DNA from: Elstera cyanobacteriorum
GTDB taxonomy: Bacteria > Pseudomonadota > Alphaproteobacteria > Elsterales > Elsteraceae
DNA length: 33,448 nucleotides
Direction: 5' to 3'
Assembly (NCBI RefSeq): GCF_002251735.1
Contig: NZ_NOXS01000010.1
Span: 1 to 33,448 of the forward strand
Below are positions 15,650 through 24,377 of this stretch, piece after piece. The translations under genes were made by a program, and so were the position numbers. The notes below the pieces were generated by a model. The model made no database searches. It saw nothing but the letters and a program-made list of their open reading frames with translations, and was not told the DNA's origin. The first letter of the stretch is position 1. Each line of letters starts with the position of its first letter.

Positions 15650-16918
15650 TCACTCCAAAAGAATCGCGCGGAAATCATTCACATTGGTTCGGGTTGGTCC
15701 AGTGACGAGCAAATCGCCAAGCGCCTCAAAGAAGCGATAGCTATCGTTCCGGGCCAGAAAATCGGCGGCGGACAGGCCAACCGTTTGCGCACGGGTGAGC
15801 GTTTCGGGCGTAACAAAGGCCCCCGCATTATCCTCGGTGCCGTCGATGCCATCGGTATCGGCGGCAAGGGCGAAGACGCCCTCCAGTCCGTTCAGGGCCT
15901 GGGCGAGCCCCAGAGCGAACTCGGCATTGCGCCCGCCCCGCCCGCCTTTCGCGCGCAGGGTTACGGTCGTCTCGCCCCCTGAGAGGATAACGCAGGGGGG
16001 CTTCACGGGAAGACCATATTGGCGAATGGACCGCGCAATCCCAGCGTGGACTTTCGCCACCTCGCGCGCCTCGCCCTCAATCGAATCACCCAAGGGCAAT
16101 ACGGCCAGCCCCAACGCCGCCGCCCGCGCCGCTGCGGCGGCGAGGCTCTGCTGCGGGCTAGCGATGACCCGCACTTGCTTACCGGCGAAGGCTGGATGAT
16201 CGGGCGCGGGGGTATCGGCCAAAGGGGACGCCAGCCACGCCCGCAGCGCTGGGCCGGGATCGATGCCGTAACTGGCGAGAATCGCCTGCGCCTCGGCCCG
16301 GTCGGATACGTCCGGCACGGTCGGGCCAGAGGCGATGAGCCCCGGATCATCCCCCGGAACATCGGAGATCAGCAGGCTCACCATCGGCGTTTTCGGCGCG
16401 GCTACGGCAAGACGCCCGCCCAAGATGCCCGAGACATGCTTGCGAACCCGGTTCATCTGCGCAATATCCGCGCCCGAGGCCAATAACAGCCGATACAACG
16501 TCTGGATATCGGCCAAGGGCACCCCCGGCGGGGGTAAGGCCAGTAGCGCCGATCCGCCCCCGGAGATCAGCGCGAGAATAAGATCGTCCGGCCCGGCCTC
16601 CCCGACCAACGCCAGCAACCGCTGTGCGGCGGCCTGTCCGGCAGCGTCGGGAACCGGGTGCGCAGCCTCCAGAACCTCGATCGAGCGGGTTGCCGCGCCG
16701 TGGCCGTAACGGGTGACGACCAAGCCCGCGAGTGGCCCCGGCCATAGGTTTTCGAGCGCTGCCGCCATTTCAGCCGCCGCCTTCCCCGCCCCGACAACAA
16801 AGGTACGCCCCTTCGGCGGGGGCGGCAGGGCCGCCGCAAGCGCTTGGGCGGGTTGCGCCGCCGCCACCGCCGCATCGAAGAGGCTGCGCAGAATGTCGCG
16901 CGGGGATATAGCGGTCAT
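15650..16918 (-). CDS. glycerate 2-kinase, GckA/TtuD (MOFRL) type
   Basis: The 422-aa cytoplasmic kinase converts D-glycerate and ATP to 2-phosphoglycerate and delivers carbon to lower glycolysis. Visible motifs are GAGKAAAEMA near the N-terminus, SGGGSALL at about 118-125, SDVPGDDPGLIASGPTVPD in the centre, SGGETTVT, GRGGRNAEFAL and the C-terminal DTDGIDGTEDNAGAF segment, all diagnostic of the glycerate kinase/MOFRL family. MTAISPRDIL at 16918 is preferred to an in-frame ATG at 16939 that would overlap the previous gene. It is the last gene of the long operon, 4 bp after the DUF993 stop. Its presence says that glycerate (or hydroxypyruvate/tartronate semialdehyde via glycerate) is a late intermediate of the pathway. 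Confidence 0.93.
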   Translation of the reverse strand: MTAISPRDILRSLFDAAVAAAQPAQALAAALPPPPKGRTFVVGAGKAAAEMAAALENLWPGPLAGLVVTRYGHGAATRSIEVLEAAHPVPDAAGQAAAQRLLALVGEAGPDDLILALISGGGSALLALPPPGVPLADIQTLYRLLLASGADIAQMNRVRKHVSGILGGRLAVAAPKTPMVSLLISDVPGDDPGLIASGPTVPDVSDRAEAQAILASYGIDPGPALRAWLASPLADTPAPDHPAFAGKQVRVIASPQQSLAAAAARAAALGLAVLPLGDSIEGEAREVAKVHAGIARSIRQYGLPVKPPCVILSGGETTVTLRAKGGRGGRNAEFALGLAQALNGLEGVFALAADTDGIDGTEDNAGAFVTPETLTRAQTVGLSAADFLARNDSYRFFEALGDLLVTGPTRTNVNDFRAILLE

Positions 16919-16922
16919 CGGC

Positions 16923-18086
16923 TTAGCTCTCAATTCCATAAACGGCCAGAACTTGCCGCATCCGCCGGGCGGCCCGGTCGGGATCGCTCAGCAACCCAGC
17001 CGCATCGGCCAGACGGAAGAGCTCGGCGAGATGGACCAGGGAACGGGCGCTCTGCTGCCCGCCGATCATGGTGAAATGATCCTGGTGCCCATTCAAATAG
17101 GCCATGAAGACCACGCCGGTTTTATAGAACTGCGTCGGCGCTTTGAAGATATGGCGCGAGAGCGGCACCGTGGGAGCCAATAGGGCTTCGAACGTGGGCC
17201 GGTCGCCTGCCGCGAGTGCGCTGAGGGCGGCCGACGCCGCCGGGGCGATGGCGTCAAAGATCCCCAACAGCGCATGGCTGAACCCGTGCGCATCGCCGCC
17301 GATCAATTCGGCATAGTTGAAATCATCGCCAGTATACATTTTTACGCCGGGCGGCAGTCGGCGGCGCATTTGAACTTCCTTCTCCTTATCGAGGAGGGAA
17401 ATTTTGATGCCGTCCACCTTATCGGCATGCTCGGCGATAATGCCTAAGCAAACCTCCAGCGCGGGCGGAAACTCGGTGGTGCCCCAATAGCCGGTTAGCG
17501 CCGGATCAAACATATCGCCGAGCCAATGCAGAATAACCGGCTGTTTTACCTGCCGCAGAATCCGGCCATAGACGGTGGCGTAATCCTCCGGGCGGGTGGC
17601 GGCTTTCGCCAGCGCCCGGCTGGCCATCAGAATGATCCGGCCGCCCAGGGCTTCAATCGTGCTGCACTGGGTTTCATAGGCGGCGATCACATCGTCAAGG
17701 CTCGCCCCGGCAGGCGCAAGATGATCGGTTCCCGCGCCGGAGAAAACCACCGCACCGGGGAAATCCCGCGCGGCATCGAGACTGCGGCGGATCAACTCCT
17801 GCGCTTGGCCCCAATCCAGCCCCATACCGCGCTGGGCCGTATCCATCGCCTCGGCCACGCCCAACCCGAGCGACCAAAGATAGCGGCGGTATTCAATCGT
17901 TTTGTCCCAGTCAATCGCGGGCGGGCTGAACCAGGGGGCAGTATCCGCAAAGGGATCGGCAACCACATGGGCCGCCGACAGGGCAATGCGATTGAAGGCC
18001 ACCGACGGCTTGGGGAATTCTCGTGCGGGCGACAGGGTGAAGGGCGTCAACGCGCCGCCAACGGCGGGCAACAAGAGGCTGGACAT
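16923..18086 (-). CDS. DUF993 family protein, dihydrodipicolinate synthase-like TIM barrel
   Basis: The 387-aa protein of the DUF993 family is distantly related to the dihydrodipicolinate synthase/KDG aldolase superfamily. The start at 18086 has GGGAG before it. K228 in VDGIKIS matches the place of the Schiff-base lysine of that superfamily (GxK on strand 6), and VVFSGAGTDHL (113-123) and VILHWLGDMFD (184-194) are strand ends with likely active-site polar residues. The first 60 residues form a cap specific to DUF993. An aldol cleavage of a keto-acid or keto-sugar is a reasonable inference; the reaction is not established in anything I can cite. It is flanked by a Dabb protein upstream and glycerate kinase downstream, so glyceraldehyde or a related C3 unit is a plausible product. 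Confidence 0.85.
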   Translation of the reverse strand: MSSLLLPAVGGALTPFTLSPAREFPKPSVAFNRIALSAAHVVADPFADTAPWFSPPAIDWDKTIEYRRYLWSLGLGVAEAMDTAQRGMGLDWGQAQELIRRSLDAARDFPGAVVFSGAGTDHLAPAGASLDDVIAAYETQCSTIEALGGRIILMASRALAKAATRPEDYATVYGRILRQVKQPVILHWLGDMFDPALTGYWGTTEFPPALEVCLGIIAEHADKVDGIKISLLDKEKEVQMRRRLPPGVKMYTGDDFNYAELIGGDAHGFSHALLGIFDAIAPAASAALSALAAGDRPTFEALLAPTVPLSRHIFKAPTQFYKTGVVFMAYLNGHQDHFTMIGGQQSARSLVHLAELFRLADAAGLLSDPDRAARRMRQVLAVYGIES

Positions 18087-18104
18087 GGGGATTCTCCCAA
18101 ACAC

Positions 18105-18419
18105 TCAGAGGGAAACGGGCAGATCGAAGACGAGAATGCCGTCGAGGCCGCCAATGGCATTTTCAACGAGCTTCGCCCCCAGGGCTTGATGGTCGGGATG
18201 CGCTTGATAGGCGGCGAGCGCGGCCCAATCGGCAAAATCGACGACGAAACCGTGATGGTAGCCGCGCTCGATCTTCTCCGGGCTTTCGCTGCGCCCGGCG
18301 GTGATGGCGAGAATACCCGGCACCTGAGCGCGAATTTCCTCAAGCTCGGTGAAGAGCGCCGCGATATGGCCTTCGCTCACCTCGGGCTTAAAGCGGATTA
18401 AAACGATATGACGAATCAT
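18105..18419 (-). CDS. Dabb (stress-responsive A/B barrel) domain protein
   Basis: The 104-aa protein consists of a single Dabb ferredoxin-like barrel: MIRHIVLIRFKPEV at the start, GRSESPEKIERGYHHGFVVDF in the centre and a conserved YQAHPDHQAL helix. Members form dimeric barrels; some are cyclases or isomerases of polyketide or sugar intermediates, others have no known reaction. The ATG overlaps the stop of the upstream GMC gene (ATGA at 18416-18419) and the DUF993 gene starts 18 bp later. It may help a ring-opening or isomerisation step between the oxidised sugar and the DUF993 protein. This is inference from position only. Confidence 0.88.
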   Translation of the reverse strand: MIRHIVLIRFKPEVSEGHIAALFTELEEIRAQVPGILAITAGRSESPEKIERGYHHGFVVDFADWAALAAYQAHPDHQALGAKLVENAIGGLDGILVFDLPVSL

Positions 18420-20083
18420 GAGGCGGCCTTTCGCAGGGCAGAGGCGGGATCGTTCGGCAGCGTGACCGGCGGCAGCGGCGGCAGACCGCGAATAAGGTCC
18501 GCCCCCTTCTCGCCAATCATCACGGTCGGGGCATTGGTATTGGAGGAATTAACGGCGGGCATGATCGAAGCATCGCAGACCCGCAGCCCGGTGAGACCGT
18601 GAACCGCCAGAGTTTCGGGATCGACCACCGCCAGCGGATCGCGCCCCATTTTGCAGGTGCCCGCCGGGTGATGGTCGGTCTTGCAGGTCCGATAGGCGTA
18701 GGCCATGAGGTCCGCGTCGCTCTCGACCGTCGGGCCGGGGGCGCGTTCCGCCAGAATGAAGGGCTTTAGCGCGTTTTGCCGAAACAGCTCCCGCGCCATG
18801 CGCAGCCCTTCAAGGCTCATCGCTCGGTCGTAAGGATCGTCCCAATAGTTGGGATCAATCAGCGGCATGGCGCGGGGGTCGGCGGACGCGAGCCGAACCG
18901 TGCCGCGCGACCGGGGGCGCAGGAAGGCCGAATTGAGCGTTACGCCCGCATTGCGCAGCTTATCCACCCCCGCTTCAATCCCCGACCCTAACCCTAAATG
19001 AAACTGAATATCAGGCGAGCGCGCCGCCGGATCGGCAAAGCCGAACCCGCCGGTTTCAAACAGGGTTGAGGCAACGGGACCTTTCTTGAACAGCACATAC
19101 TGGAGTCCCGCCCACAGGCTTTTGTGCAGCTTGGCGTAACTGTCGTAAGTGTGATCGCCGGTGCATTCGGCAATCACGTAGAGATCGAGATGATCCTGCA
19201 AATTGCCGCCGACGCCCGGCAGATCGTGTCGAACCGGTACGCCTGCTTTTTCCAAAGCGGCACTTGGGCCAATGCCGGAAAGCTGCAACAGGCGTGGCGA
19301 GCCGATGGCCCCGGAGGACAGAATAACGTCGCGCTCGGCCCGCAGAAGAACCTCAGTTCCGCCCTTCCCGGCAACGATAACGCCTGTCGCCCGGGTGCCG
19401 TCCAGGGCAATGCGCAGAACCTGCGTGCCAGTCATGAGTGTTAGATTTCGGCGCGTGCCCAAAATTGGTTTCAGATAGGCGCTGGAGGCGGACGAACGGC
19501 GGGCATTGCGCACCGTTACCTGATAATGGCCCACCCCCTCCTGCGTCGCCCCGTTGAAGTCCGGGTTGAACGGCAAACCCGCTTCCTGCCCCGCGCGTAA
19601 AAACGCCTCGCTGATGGGCAGTGGATTGATCGGCACGGAAACGCCCAAAGGCCCGCCATAGGCATGGTGCAGATTATTGAAACGCTGATTGTCTTCAGCA
19701 CGCTTGAAATAGGGCAAAACCTCGCGGTAGCTCCAGCCGGGGCAGTCGTGCTCGAACGCCCAGGCGTCATAATCCAACCGGTGCCCGCGCGTGTAAATCT
19801 GTGCATTGATCGACGAACCGCCGCCCAATACCTTGGCTTGGGTATACCAGAGCACGCGATTGTCGAGATGGCGTTGCGGCACCGTCGACCAGCCCCAACT
19901 GCCGATGCCCTTCGTCATTTTGGCAAAGCCCGCAGGCATATGGAACAGCGGGTTGCGGTCGCGCGGCCCGGCTTCCAGAAGCAACACGCGCGCCGCCGGG
20001 TCTTCGCTCAAGCGATGGGCCAGCGCGCAGCCCGCCGGGCCCGCCCCGCAGATAATGTAATCAAAGGCGTGTGATAGGGACAT
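18416..20083 (-). CDS. GMC-family FAD-dependent oxidoreductase (choline/alcohol dehydrogenase-like)
   Basis: The 555-aa flavoprotein oxidises an alcohol with FAD. The N-terminal dinucleotide fold has GAGPAG (13-18) and a ribose-binding glutamate in LLLEAGP. The GMC signature GGGSSINAQIYTRGHRLDYDAW lies near residues 87-108, with a second signature SSGAIGSPRLLQLSGIGP. The catalytic C-terminal part has DHHPAGTCKMG and NSSNTNAPTVMIGEKGAD, giving the usual His-His/Asn pair. No Tat or Sec signal is seen, so it acts in the cytoplasm or at the inner face of the membrane. The electron acceptor is not encoded next to it. The start has AGGAG about eight bases before. It probably oxidises a sugar or sugar-alcohol hydroxyl. 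Confidence 0.92.
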   Translation of the reverse strand: MSLSHAFDYIICGAGPAGCALAHRLSEDPAARVLLLEAGPRDRNPLFHMPAGFAKMTKGIGSWGWSTVPQRHLDNRVLWYTQAKVLGGGSSINAQIYTRGHRLDYDAWAFEHDCPGWSYREVLPYFKRAEDNQRFNNLHHAYGGPLGVSVPINPLPISEAFLRAGQEAGLPFNPDFNGATQEGVGHYQVTVRNARRSSASSAYLKPILGTRRNLTLMTGTQVLRIALDGTRATGVIVAGKGGTEVLLRAERDVILSSGAIGSPRLLQLSGIGPSAALEKAGVPVRHDLPGVGGNLQDHLDLYVIAECTGDHTYDSYAKLHKSLWAGLQYVLFKKGPVASTLFETGGFGFADPAARSPDIQFHLGLGSGIEAGVDKLRNAGVTLNSAFLRPRSRGTVRLASADPRAMPLIDPNYWDDPYDRAMSLEGLRMARELFRQNALKPFILAERAPGPTVESDADLMAYAYRTCKTDHHPAGTCKMGRDPLAVVDPETLAVHGLTGLRVCDASIMPAVNSSNTNAPTVMIGEKGADLIRGLPPLPPVTLPNDPASALRKAAS

Positions 20084-20094
20084 TCCGGCCTCTC

Positions 20095-20886
20095 CTACAA
20101 GCGCGGCAGGCTAAGCCCGCCATCGGCCATAATCACGCTGCCCGTGGCAAAGCCGAAGCCGCCCCCGGCGAGGGCCGCAACAATGCTGCTAATATCGGCC
20201 CCCTCGCCCCAGCGCCGCATCGGCACAAGCCCGTCCGCGATGGCTTGATCGTATTTTCCGGCCACCCCTGCCGTCATGTCGGTGCGGATAATGCCTGGGC
20301 GCACCTCGAAAACCGAAATCCCCTCGCCCGCAAGGCGCAAGGCCAACCCTTGGCTCCACATGGCAAGACCCGCTTTCGAGATGCAGTAATCCAGCCGCTC
20401 CGGCGAGGCCATCGCCGCGCTGACCGAGGTGATATGCAGAATGCTGCGGCTGACGCCCGGTATGCTGGGCGTTGCCAGCATGTGATTCACAACCCGCTGC
20501 GTCAGAAACATCGTGCCACGCAGGTTGACGTTCACCACGCTATCGAAATTCTCCGGCCGCAATGCCAGAACATCGCCGCGCACCGGCGCGGCCATGCCGG
20601 CATTATTGACGAGACAATCAATCCGCCCGAAGGCTTCCAGTGCAGGCGCGACAATCGCCGAGTGATCGTCGAGCACCCCAAGGTTGCCCGCTGAAAACAC
20701 CACGCGCGCGCCGTGCTTCTGAGCCAGATCCGCGCAAATCGCCTCGGTCTCGGCGCTGGCCTTAGTGCTGCTGATGCCTAGGTCGAAGCCCCGCGCGGCC
20801 AGTGCCTCGGCAATCGCCAAGCCGATGCCGCGCGTACCGCCGGTAACCAGAGCGACGGGGCGGGAGGTGGAGAGACAGGAACTCAT
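20095..20886 (-). CDS. short-chain dehydrogenase/reductase
   Basis: The 263-aa classical SDR is NAD(P)-dependent. Cofactor motif TGGTRGIG at 15-22, NNAG at 94-97, catalytic Ser in ITSVSA (154-156) and YCISK (Y167, K171) are all present; the C-terminus (GSVIMADGGLSLPRL) is the usual FabG-like end. The lack of an acidic residue at the end of strand 2 (GISSTKAS) suggests NADP preference. The ATG at 20886 lies one base after the stop of the second GMC gene (TGATATG), so translation is coupled and a longer frame opening at 20943 is not used. It sits between two GMC oxidoreductases and could reduce or oxidise the keto-sugar they make. Confidence 0.92.
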   Translation of the reverse strand: MSSCLSTSRPVALVTGGTRGIGLAIAEALAARGFDLGISSTKASAETEAICADLAQKHGARVVFSAGNLGVLDDHSAIVAPALEAFGRIDCLVNNAGMAAPVRGDVLALRPENFDSVVNVNLRGTMFLTQRVVNHMLATPSIPGVSRSILHITSVSAAMASPERLDYCISKAGLAMWSQGLALRLAGEGISVFEVRPGIIRTDMTAGVAGKYDQAIADGLVPMRRWGEGADISSIVAALAGGGFGFATGSVIMADGGLSLPRL

Positions 20887-20887
20887 A

Positions 20888-22384
20888 TCAAGCGATCCCC
20901 TCAGAACGAAGATGATCGGCAACGCGCAGCGCTTGCGCCGCAATCGTTAAAGCCGGATTGACCGCCGCCGAGGTCGTTAAAAACCCGGCATCGACGACGT
21001 AAAGATTGGAAACCTCGTGACTACGGCAGAAGGGATCGACGACCGAGTTAACGGGGTCGTGACCCATGCGCGTGGTGCCACATTGGTGCGAGGGTGTGCG
21101 CTGATCGAACAGGCGGCTTAGCACCAACGGATAGCCAGCATCTCGCAATCGATCCCGAAACGCCCGCACCAACCCGTGATGGGCGCGCATATTACTGCGC
21201 CGCCAATCGAGCCGAATCGAGGCGCCGTCCAGGGTCACGCGGCTCTCCGGGCGCGGTAGATCCTCGCTCATCGCGTACCAATCGACCGAATGGCGGGCGA
21301 GCATCCCCAGCGCGCGTTCGGGCACCCAGGGCAGCGAGGCTTTCAAGATTGCCCCACTGATTTTGCCGAGCAGTTGGATATTCCCTAAGGGTGGCCCGCC
21401 GCGCCCGTCCGAAAGGTAAAAATCATTGATTCCGAGCGTCTTTTGGTACACGGAGGGGTTCGGGCGGCGCGGATCGACGGCCAGCATCGCCGTACAATTA
21501 TGGTTCATGAAATAGCGCCCCACGGCGCCCGACTGGTTGCCGATCTCCGACGCCAGCAGCAGCGCCGCCGAATTCACCGCGCCTGCCGCCAGAACAATGG
21601 TTCCGGCTGATAGGCGCTGAAGCCCCTCGGCGGTCTCAACCTCAACCCCCGCCACCCGCCGCCCGTCCGGGCTTGCCACTAGGCGGCGGACCCGCGCACC
21701 GGTTACGAGGCGAAAGCGCGGATCGCGCAAAGCCTGCGCCAGCGGGGCGGTTTCAGCATCAAGCTTGCCGGATCGCGTATCGGGGAAGGCATCCCAGGGG
21801 GTTTTTCCCCCCGCCAACCAGCGTTCGATATCCACCGCTAAGGGCAGCGAGAATGGCGTTAGACCCACGCCGCGCAACCGGGCGCGCACCTCGGCAATCG
21901 CCGGCTCGTCGGGAACGGGCGGATGCGGGTAGCGGGTGGAATGCACGGGTTCGGTCGGGTCTTCTCCCTCTGCGCCGCGCACCCGAAACAGGGTTTCCGC
22001 CCGCCCGTACCAAGGCTCCAGGGTTTCATAGGGAAAGGGCCAGCCGGGGGTATCCCCCTCGGCATGGGCGCGCGCCTCGAAATCCTCCCGCCGGTAGCGC
22101 AGGAGCACCGCTCCATAGAATTTAGAATTGCCGCCAACGATATAATAGGTGCCGGGGGAAAACGCCCGCCCCGCCCCGTCCTGCCAGGTTTCGGCGGGCC
22201 GAAAATGCCCGCGCTGGAAAATTGCCCGTGGGTCGCGGGCTGGGGCGGAGGTTGGTATTACCTCCCCCCGTTCCAGCATAACCACGCGCGCCCCGCTCCC
22301 CGCCAACCCGGCCGCGAGCGTTGCCCCGCCGATGCCAGAGCCGATAATCAAAACATCGGTTTGTGTTGGGAGCGGCGTGCCCAT
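20888..22384 (-). CDS. GMC-family oxidoreductase, sugar-dehydrogenase type
   Basis: This 498-aa GMC protein is only distantly similar to the one at 18416. It has GSGIGGATLAAGL as FAD-binding loop, VGGNSKFYGAVLLRYRREDF in place of the classical GMC signature, HQCGTTRMGHDP and NPALTIAAQALRVADHL. These are the patterns of the sugar/polyol dehydrogenase branch (gluconate, fructose and glucoside 3-dehydrogenase large subunits). That branch usually works with a small Tat-exported subunit and a cytochrome; neither is encoded here and no signal peptide is visible, so it may be cytoplasmic with another acceptor. It is coupled to the ATPase gene upstream (2-bp gap) and the SDR downstream. Oxidation of a ring hydroxyl of the imported sugar is the likely role. 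Confidence 0.9.
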   Translation of the reverse strand: MGTPLPTQTDVLIIGSGIGGATLAAGLAGSGARVVMLERGEVIPTSAPARDPRAIFQRGHFRPAETWQDGAGRAFSPGTYYIVGGNSKFYGAVLLRYRREDFEARAHAEGDTPGWPFPYETLEPWYGRAETLFRVRGAEGEDPTEPVHSTRYPHPPVPDEPAIAEVRARLRGVGLTPFSLPLAVDIERWLAGGKTPWDAFPDTRSGKLDAETAPLAQALRDPRFRLVTGARVRRLVASPDGRRVAGVEVETAEGLQRLSAGTIVLAAGAVNSAALLLASEIGNQSGAVGRYFMNHNCTAMLAVDPRRPNPSVYQKTLGINDFYLSDGRGGPPLGNIQLLGKISGAILKASLPWVPERALGMLARHSVDWYAMSEDLPRPESRVTLDGASIRLDWRRSNMRAHHGLVRAFRDRLRDAGYPLVLSRLFDQRTPSHQCGTTRMGHDPVNSVVDPFCRSHEVSNLYVVDAGFLTTSAAVNPALTIAAQALRVADHLRSEGIA

Positions 22385-22386
22385 GA

Positions 22387-23487
22387 TTATAGCCGCACGC
22401 CGCTAGCGGCATCGAAGAGCAACGCCTTATCCATATTGAAGGCGAAAGGCACCGTATCGCCCGGCGACACGCTCACATCGGCGCGCATCCGCGCAATCAC
22501 TTCCTTCCCGCCCAAGTGACTGATCACGAACGTATCGGCCCCCGCAGGCTCGACGACTTCCACCTGGGCCGGAACCGTTTCGATACATTTGGCCGCCTGA
22601 TCGGCCCCGCCGAGATCGGTGATGGCTTCGGGACGAATGCCGAAGATCACCTTTTGCCCGGCGTGAACCGGCGTCGCCAAACTGGAAGGGAGCGGCAGGG
22701 TAATCGCCTCCGTTCCGCGTCGCTCCAGACTGATCCGGTCCCCGGCGTCCACCTGCGCGGAAATTAGGTTCATCGCGGGCGAGCCCATGAAATCGGCGAC
22801 AAACAGGTTGGCGGGGCGATTATAGATTTCGGCGGGCGTGCCGACCTGCTGAAGCAGCCCATCCCTCAAAACCGCGATCTTGGTGGCGAGCGTCATCGCT
22901 TCAATCTGATCGTGGGTGACGTAAACGATGGTCGCGCCCGTGCGCTGATGCAGGCGTTTGATTTCGGTGCGCATATCCACCCGCAACTTGGCGTCGAGGT
23001 TGGACAGGGGCTCATCGAATAAAAACACGCGCGGCTCGCGCACCAACGCCCGCCCCATTGCCACCCGCTGGCGCTGCCCGCCGGAAAGCTGCCCCGGCTT
23101 GCGGCTCAGCAGATGCTCGATTTGCAGCACCTTGGCGACCTTTTGCACCGCCGCCATCCGCTCGGCCTTGGGAACGCCGCGCATTTCGAGCGCAAAGGCA
23201 ATATTTTCTCCCACGCTCATCGTGGGGTAGAGCGCGTAGGATTGGAACACCATCGCAATATCGCGCTTTGACGGGTGAAGATCGTTGACGATCTGCCCGT
23301 CGATGCTGATATGGCCGTCGCTAATGCCCTCAAGGCCCGCGATTGTGTTGAGAAGCGTCGATTTCCCGCAGCCGGACGGGCCGACCAGCACCAGAAACCC
23401 GCCCGGCTCCAGCGTAATATCGATGCCCTTGAGGATTTCGAGCGCGCCGTAGCGCTTGCGCAATCCGGAGATTTCTAGGAACGCCAT
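22387..23487 (-). CDS. CUT1 ABC transporter ATP-binding protein, MalK/UgpC type
   Basis: The 366-aa ATPase has Walker A GPSGCGKS (36-43), signature LSGGQRQRVAMGRAL, Walker B VFLFDEPLSNLDAKLR and switch histidine VTHDQIEAMTLA. A C-terminal regulatory OB/TOBE domain covers about 240-366, with GIRPEAI and IARMRADVSVSPGDTVPF. It energises the permeases at 23493 and 24374. The start has AAAGGAT in front and lies 5 bp after the permease stop. Confidence 0.96.
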   Translation of the reverse strand: MAFLEISGLRKRYGALEILKGIDITLEPGGFLVLVGPSGCGKSTLLNTIAGLEGISDGHISIDGQIVNDLHPSKRDIAMVFQSYALYPTMSVGENIAFALEMRGVPKAERMAAVQKVAKVLQIEHLLSRKPGQLSGGQRQRVAMGRALVREPRVFLFDEPLSNLDAKLRVDMRTEIKRLHQRTGATIVYVTHDQIEAMTLATKIAVLRDGLLQQVGTPAEIYNRPANLFVADFMGSPAMNLISAQVDAGDRISLERRGTEAITLPLPSSLATPVHAGQKVIFGIRPEAITDLGGADQAAKCIETVPAQVEVVEPAGADTFVISHLGGKEVIARMRADVSVSPGDTVPFAFNMDKALLFDAASGVRL

Positions 23488-23492
23488 GGGCT

Positions 23493-24377
23493 TTATCCTT
23501 TGACCGCGCCAGCCATCAGGCCGCGCACGAAATAGCGCCCCGCGAGAACATAAACGAGCAGGGTCGGCAGGGCCGCCATCATGGCCGCCGCCATATGCAC
23601 GTTGTATTCGCGGACGCCGGTTGAGGTATTGACGAGATTATTCAGCGCGACCGTCATCGGAACCGCATCGCCGGACGCGAAAGACGCCCCGAAGATGAAA
23701 TCGTTCCAGATATTGGTGAACTGGAAAATCACCGTTACGACAATGATCGGGCCAGATGAAGGCAGCAGAATCCGCCGGAAAATCTGGAAGAAACTCGCGC
23801 CATCCATCTGCGCCGCCCGGATCAACTCGGTCGGAAACGCCTCGTAATAGTTTCGGAAAAACAGCGTGGTAAAGCCGAGACCATAGACGACGTGCACCAG
23901 AATCAGCCCAAGCACATGATTGGCGAGCCCAATCGAGCCCAGCACCCGCGCCATCGGGATCAAGACCGACTGAAACGGAATGAAGCAGGCGAACAGCATC
24001 ATCCCAAACACAAGCTTATGGCCGGGAAAGCGCCATTTGGTCAGCACATAGCCGTTCAACGCGCCGAGCAGGGTGGAGATCGTCACGGCGGGTACGACCA
24101 TCTGGATCGAATTCCAGAAGAAGCCTTTGATTCCCGTGCAGCTTAGGCCCACGCAGGCGCTTCCCCAGGCCGCCACCCAGGGGGCAAAGGTGGGATTCTG
24201 CGGCAGGGCCAGCATATTCCCGTCGCGCACCTCGTCCAAGGTCTTGAACGACGTCACGACCATCACGAACAGCGGTAGGAGGAAGTAAATGGCGAAGAGC
24301 CCGAGCAGCCCGTAAATCACAATCCGGCTTACCCAGCGGCGGCCAACCGGGCCGCTCCCCGATTCAGCGCCGCTCAT
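23493..24377 (-). CDS. CUT1 ABC transporter permease, MalG type
   Basis: The 294-aa inner-membrane permease has six predicted transmembrane helices. The EAA motif that docks the ATPase is EAFPTELIRAAQMDGASFFQ, followed by FRRILLPSSGPI. It is the second permease of the pair; its ATG overlaps the stop of the first (ATGA at 24374-24377). A long first periplasmic loop (about residues 48-85) includes two cysteines (ACVGLSCTG), which is unusual for this family and could form a disulfide. Confidence 0.94.
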   Translation of the reverse strand: MSGAESGSGPVGRRWVSRIVIYGLLGLFAIYFLLPLFVMVVTSFKTLDEVRDGNMLALPQNPTFAPWVAAWGSACVGLSCTGIKGFFWNSIQMVVPAVTISTLLGALNGYVLTKWRFPGHKLVFGMMLFACFIPFQSVLIPMARVLGSIGLANHVLGLILVHVVYGLGFTTLFFRNYYEAFPTELIRAAQMDGASFFQIFRRILLPSSGPIIVVTVIFQFTNIWNDFIFGASFASGDAVPMTVALNNLVNTSTGVREYNVHMAAAMMAALPTLLVYVLAGRYFVRGLMAGAVKG

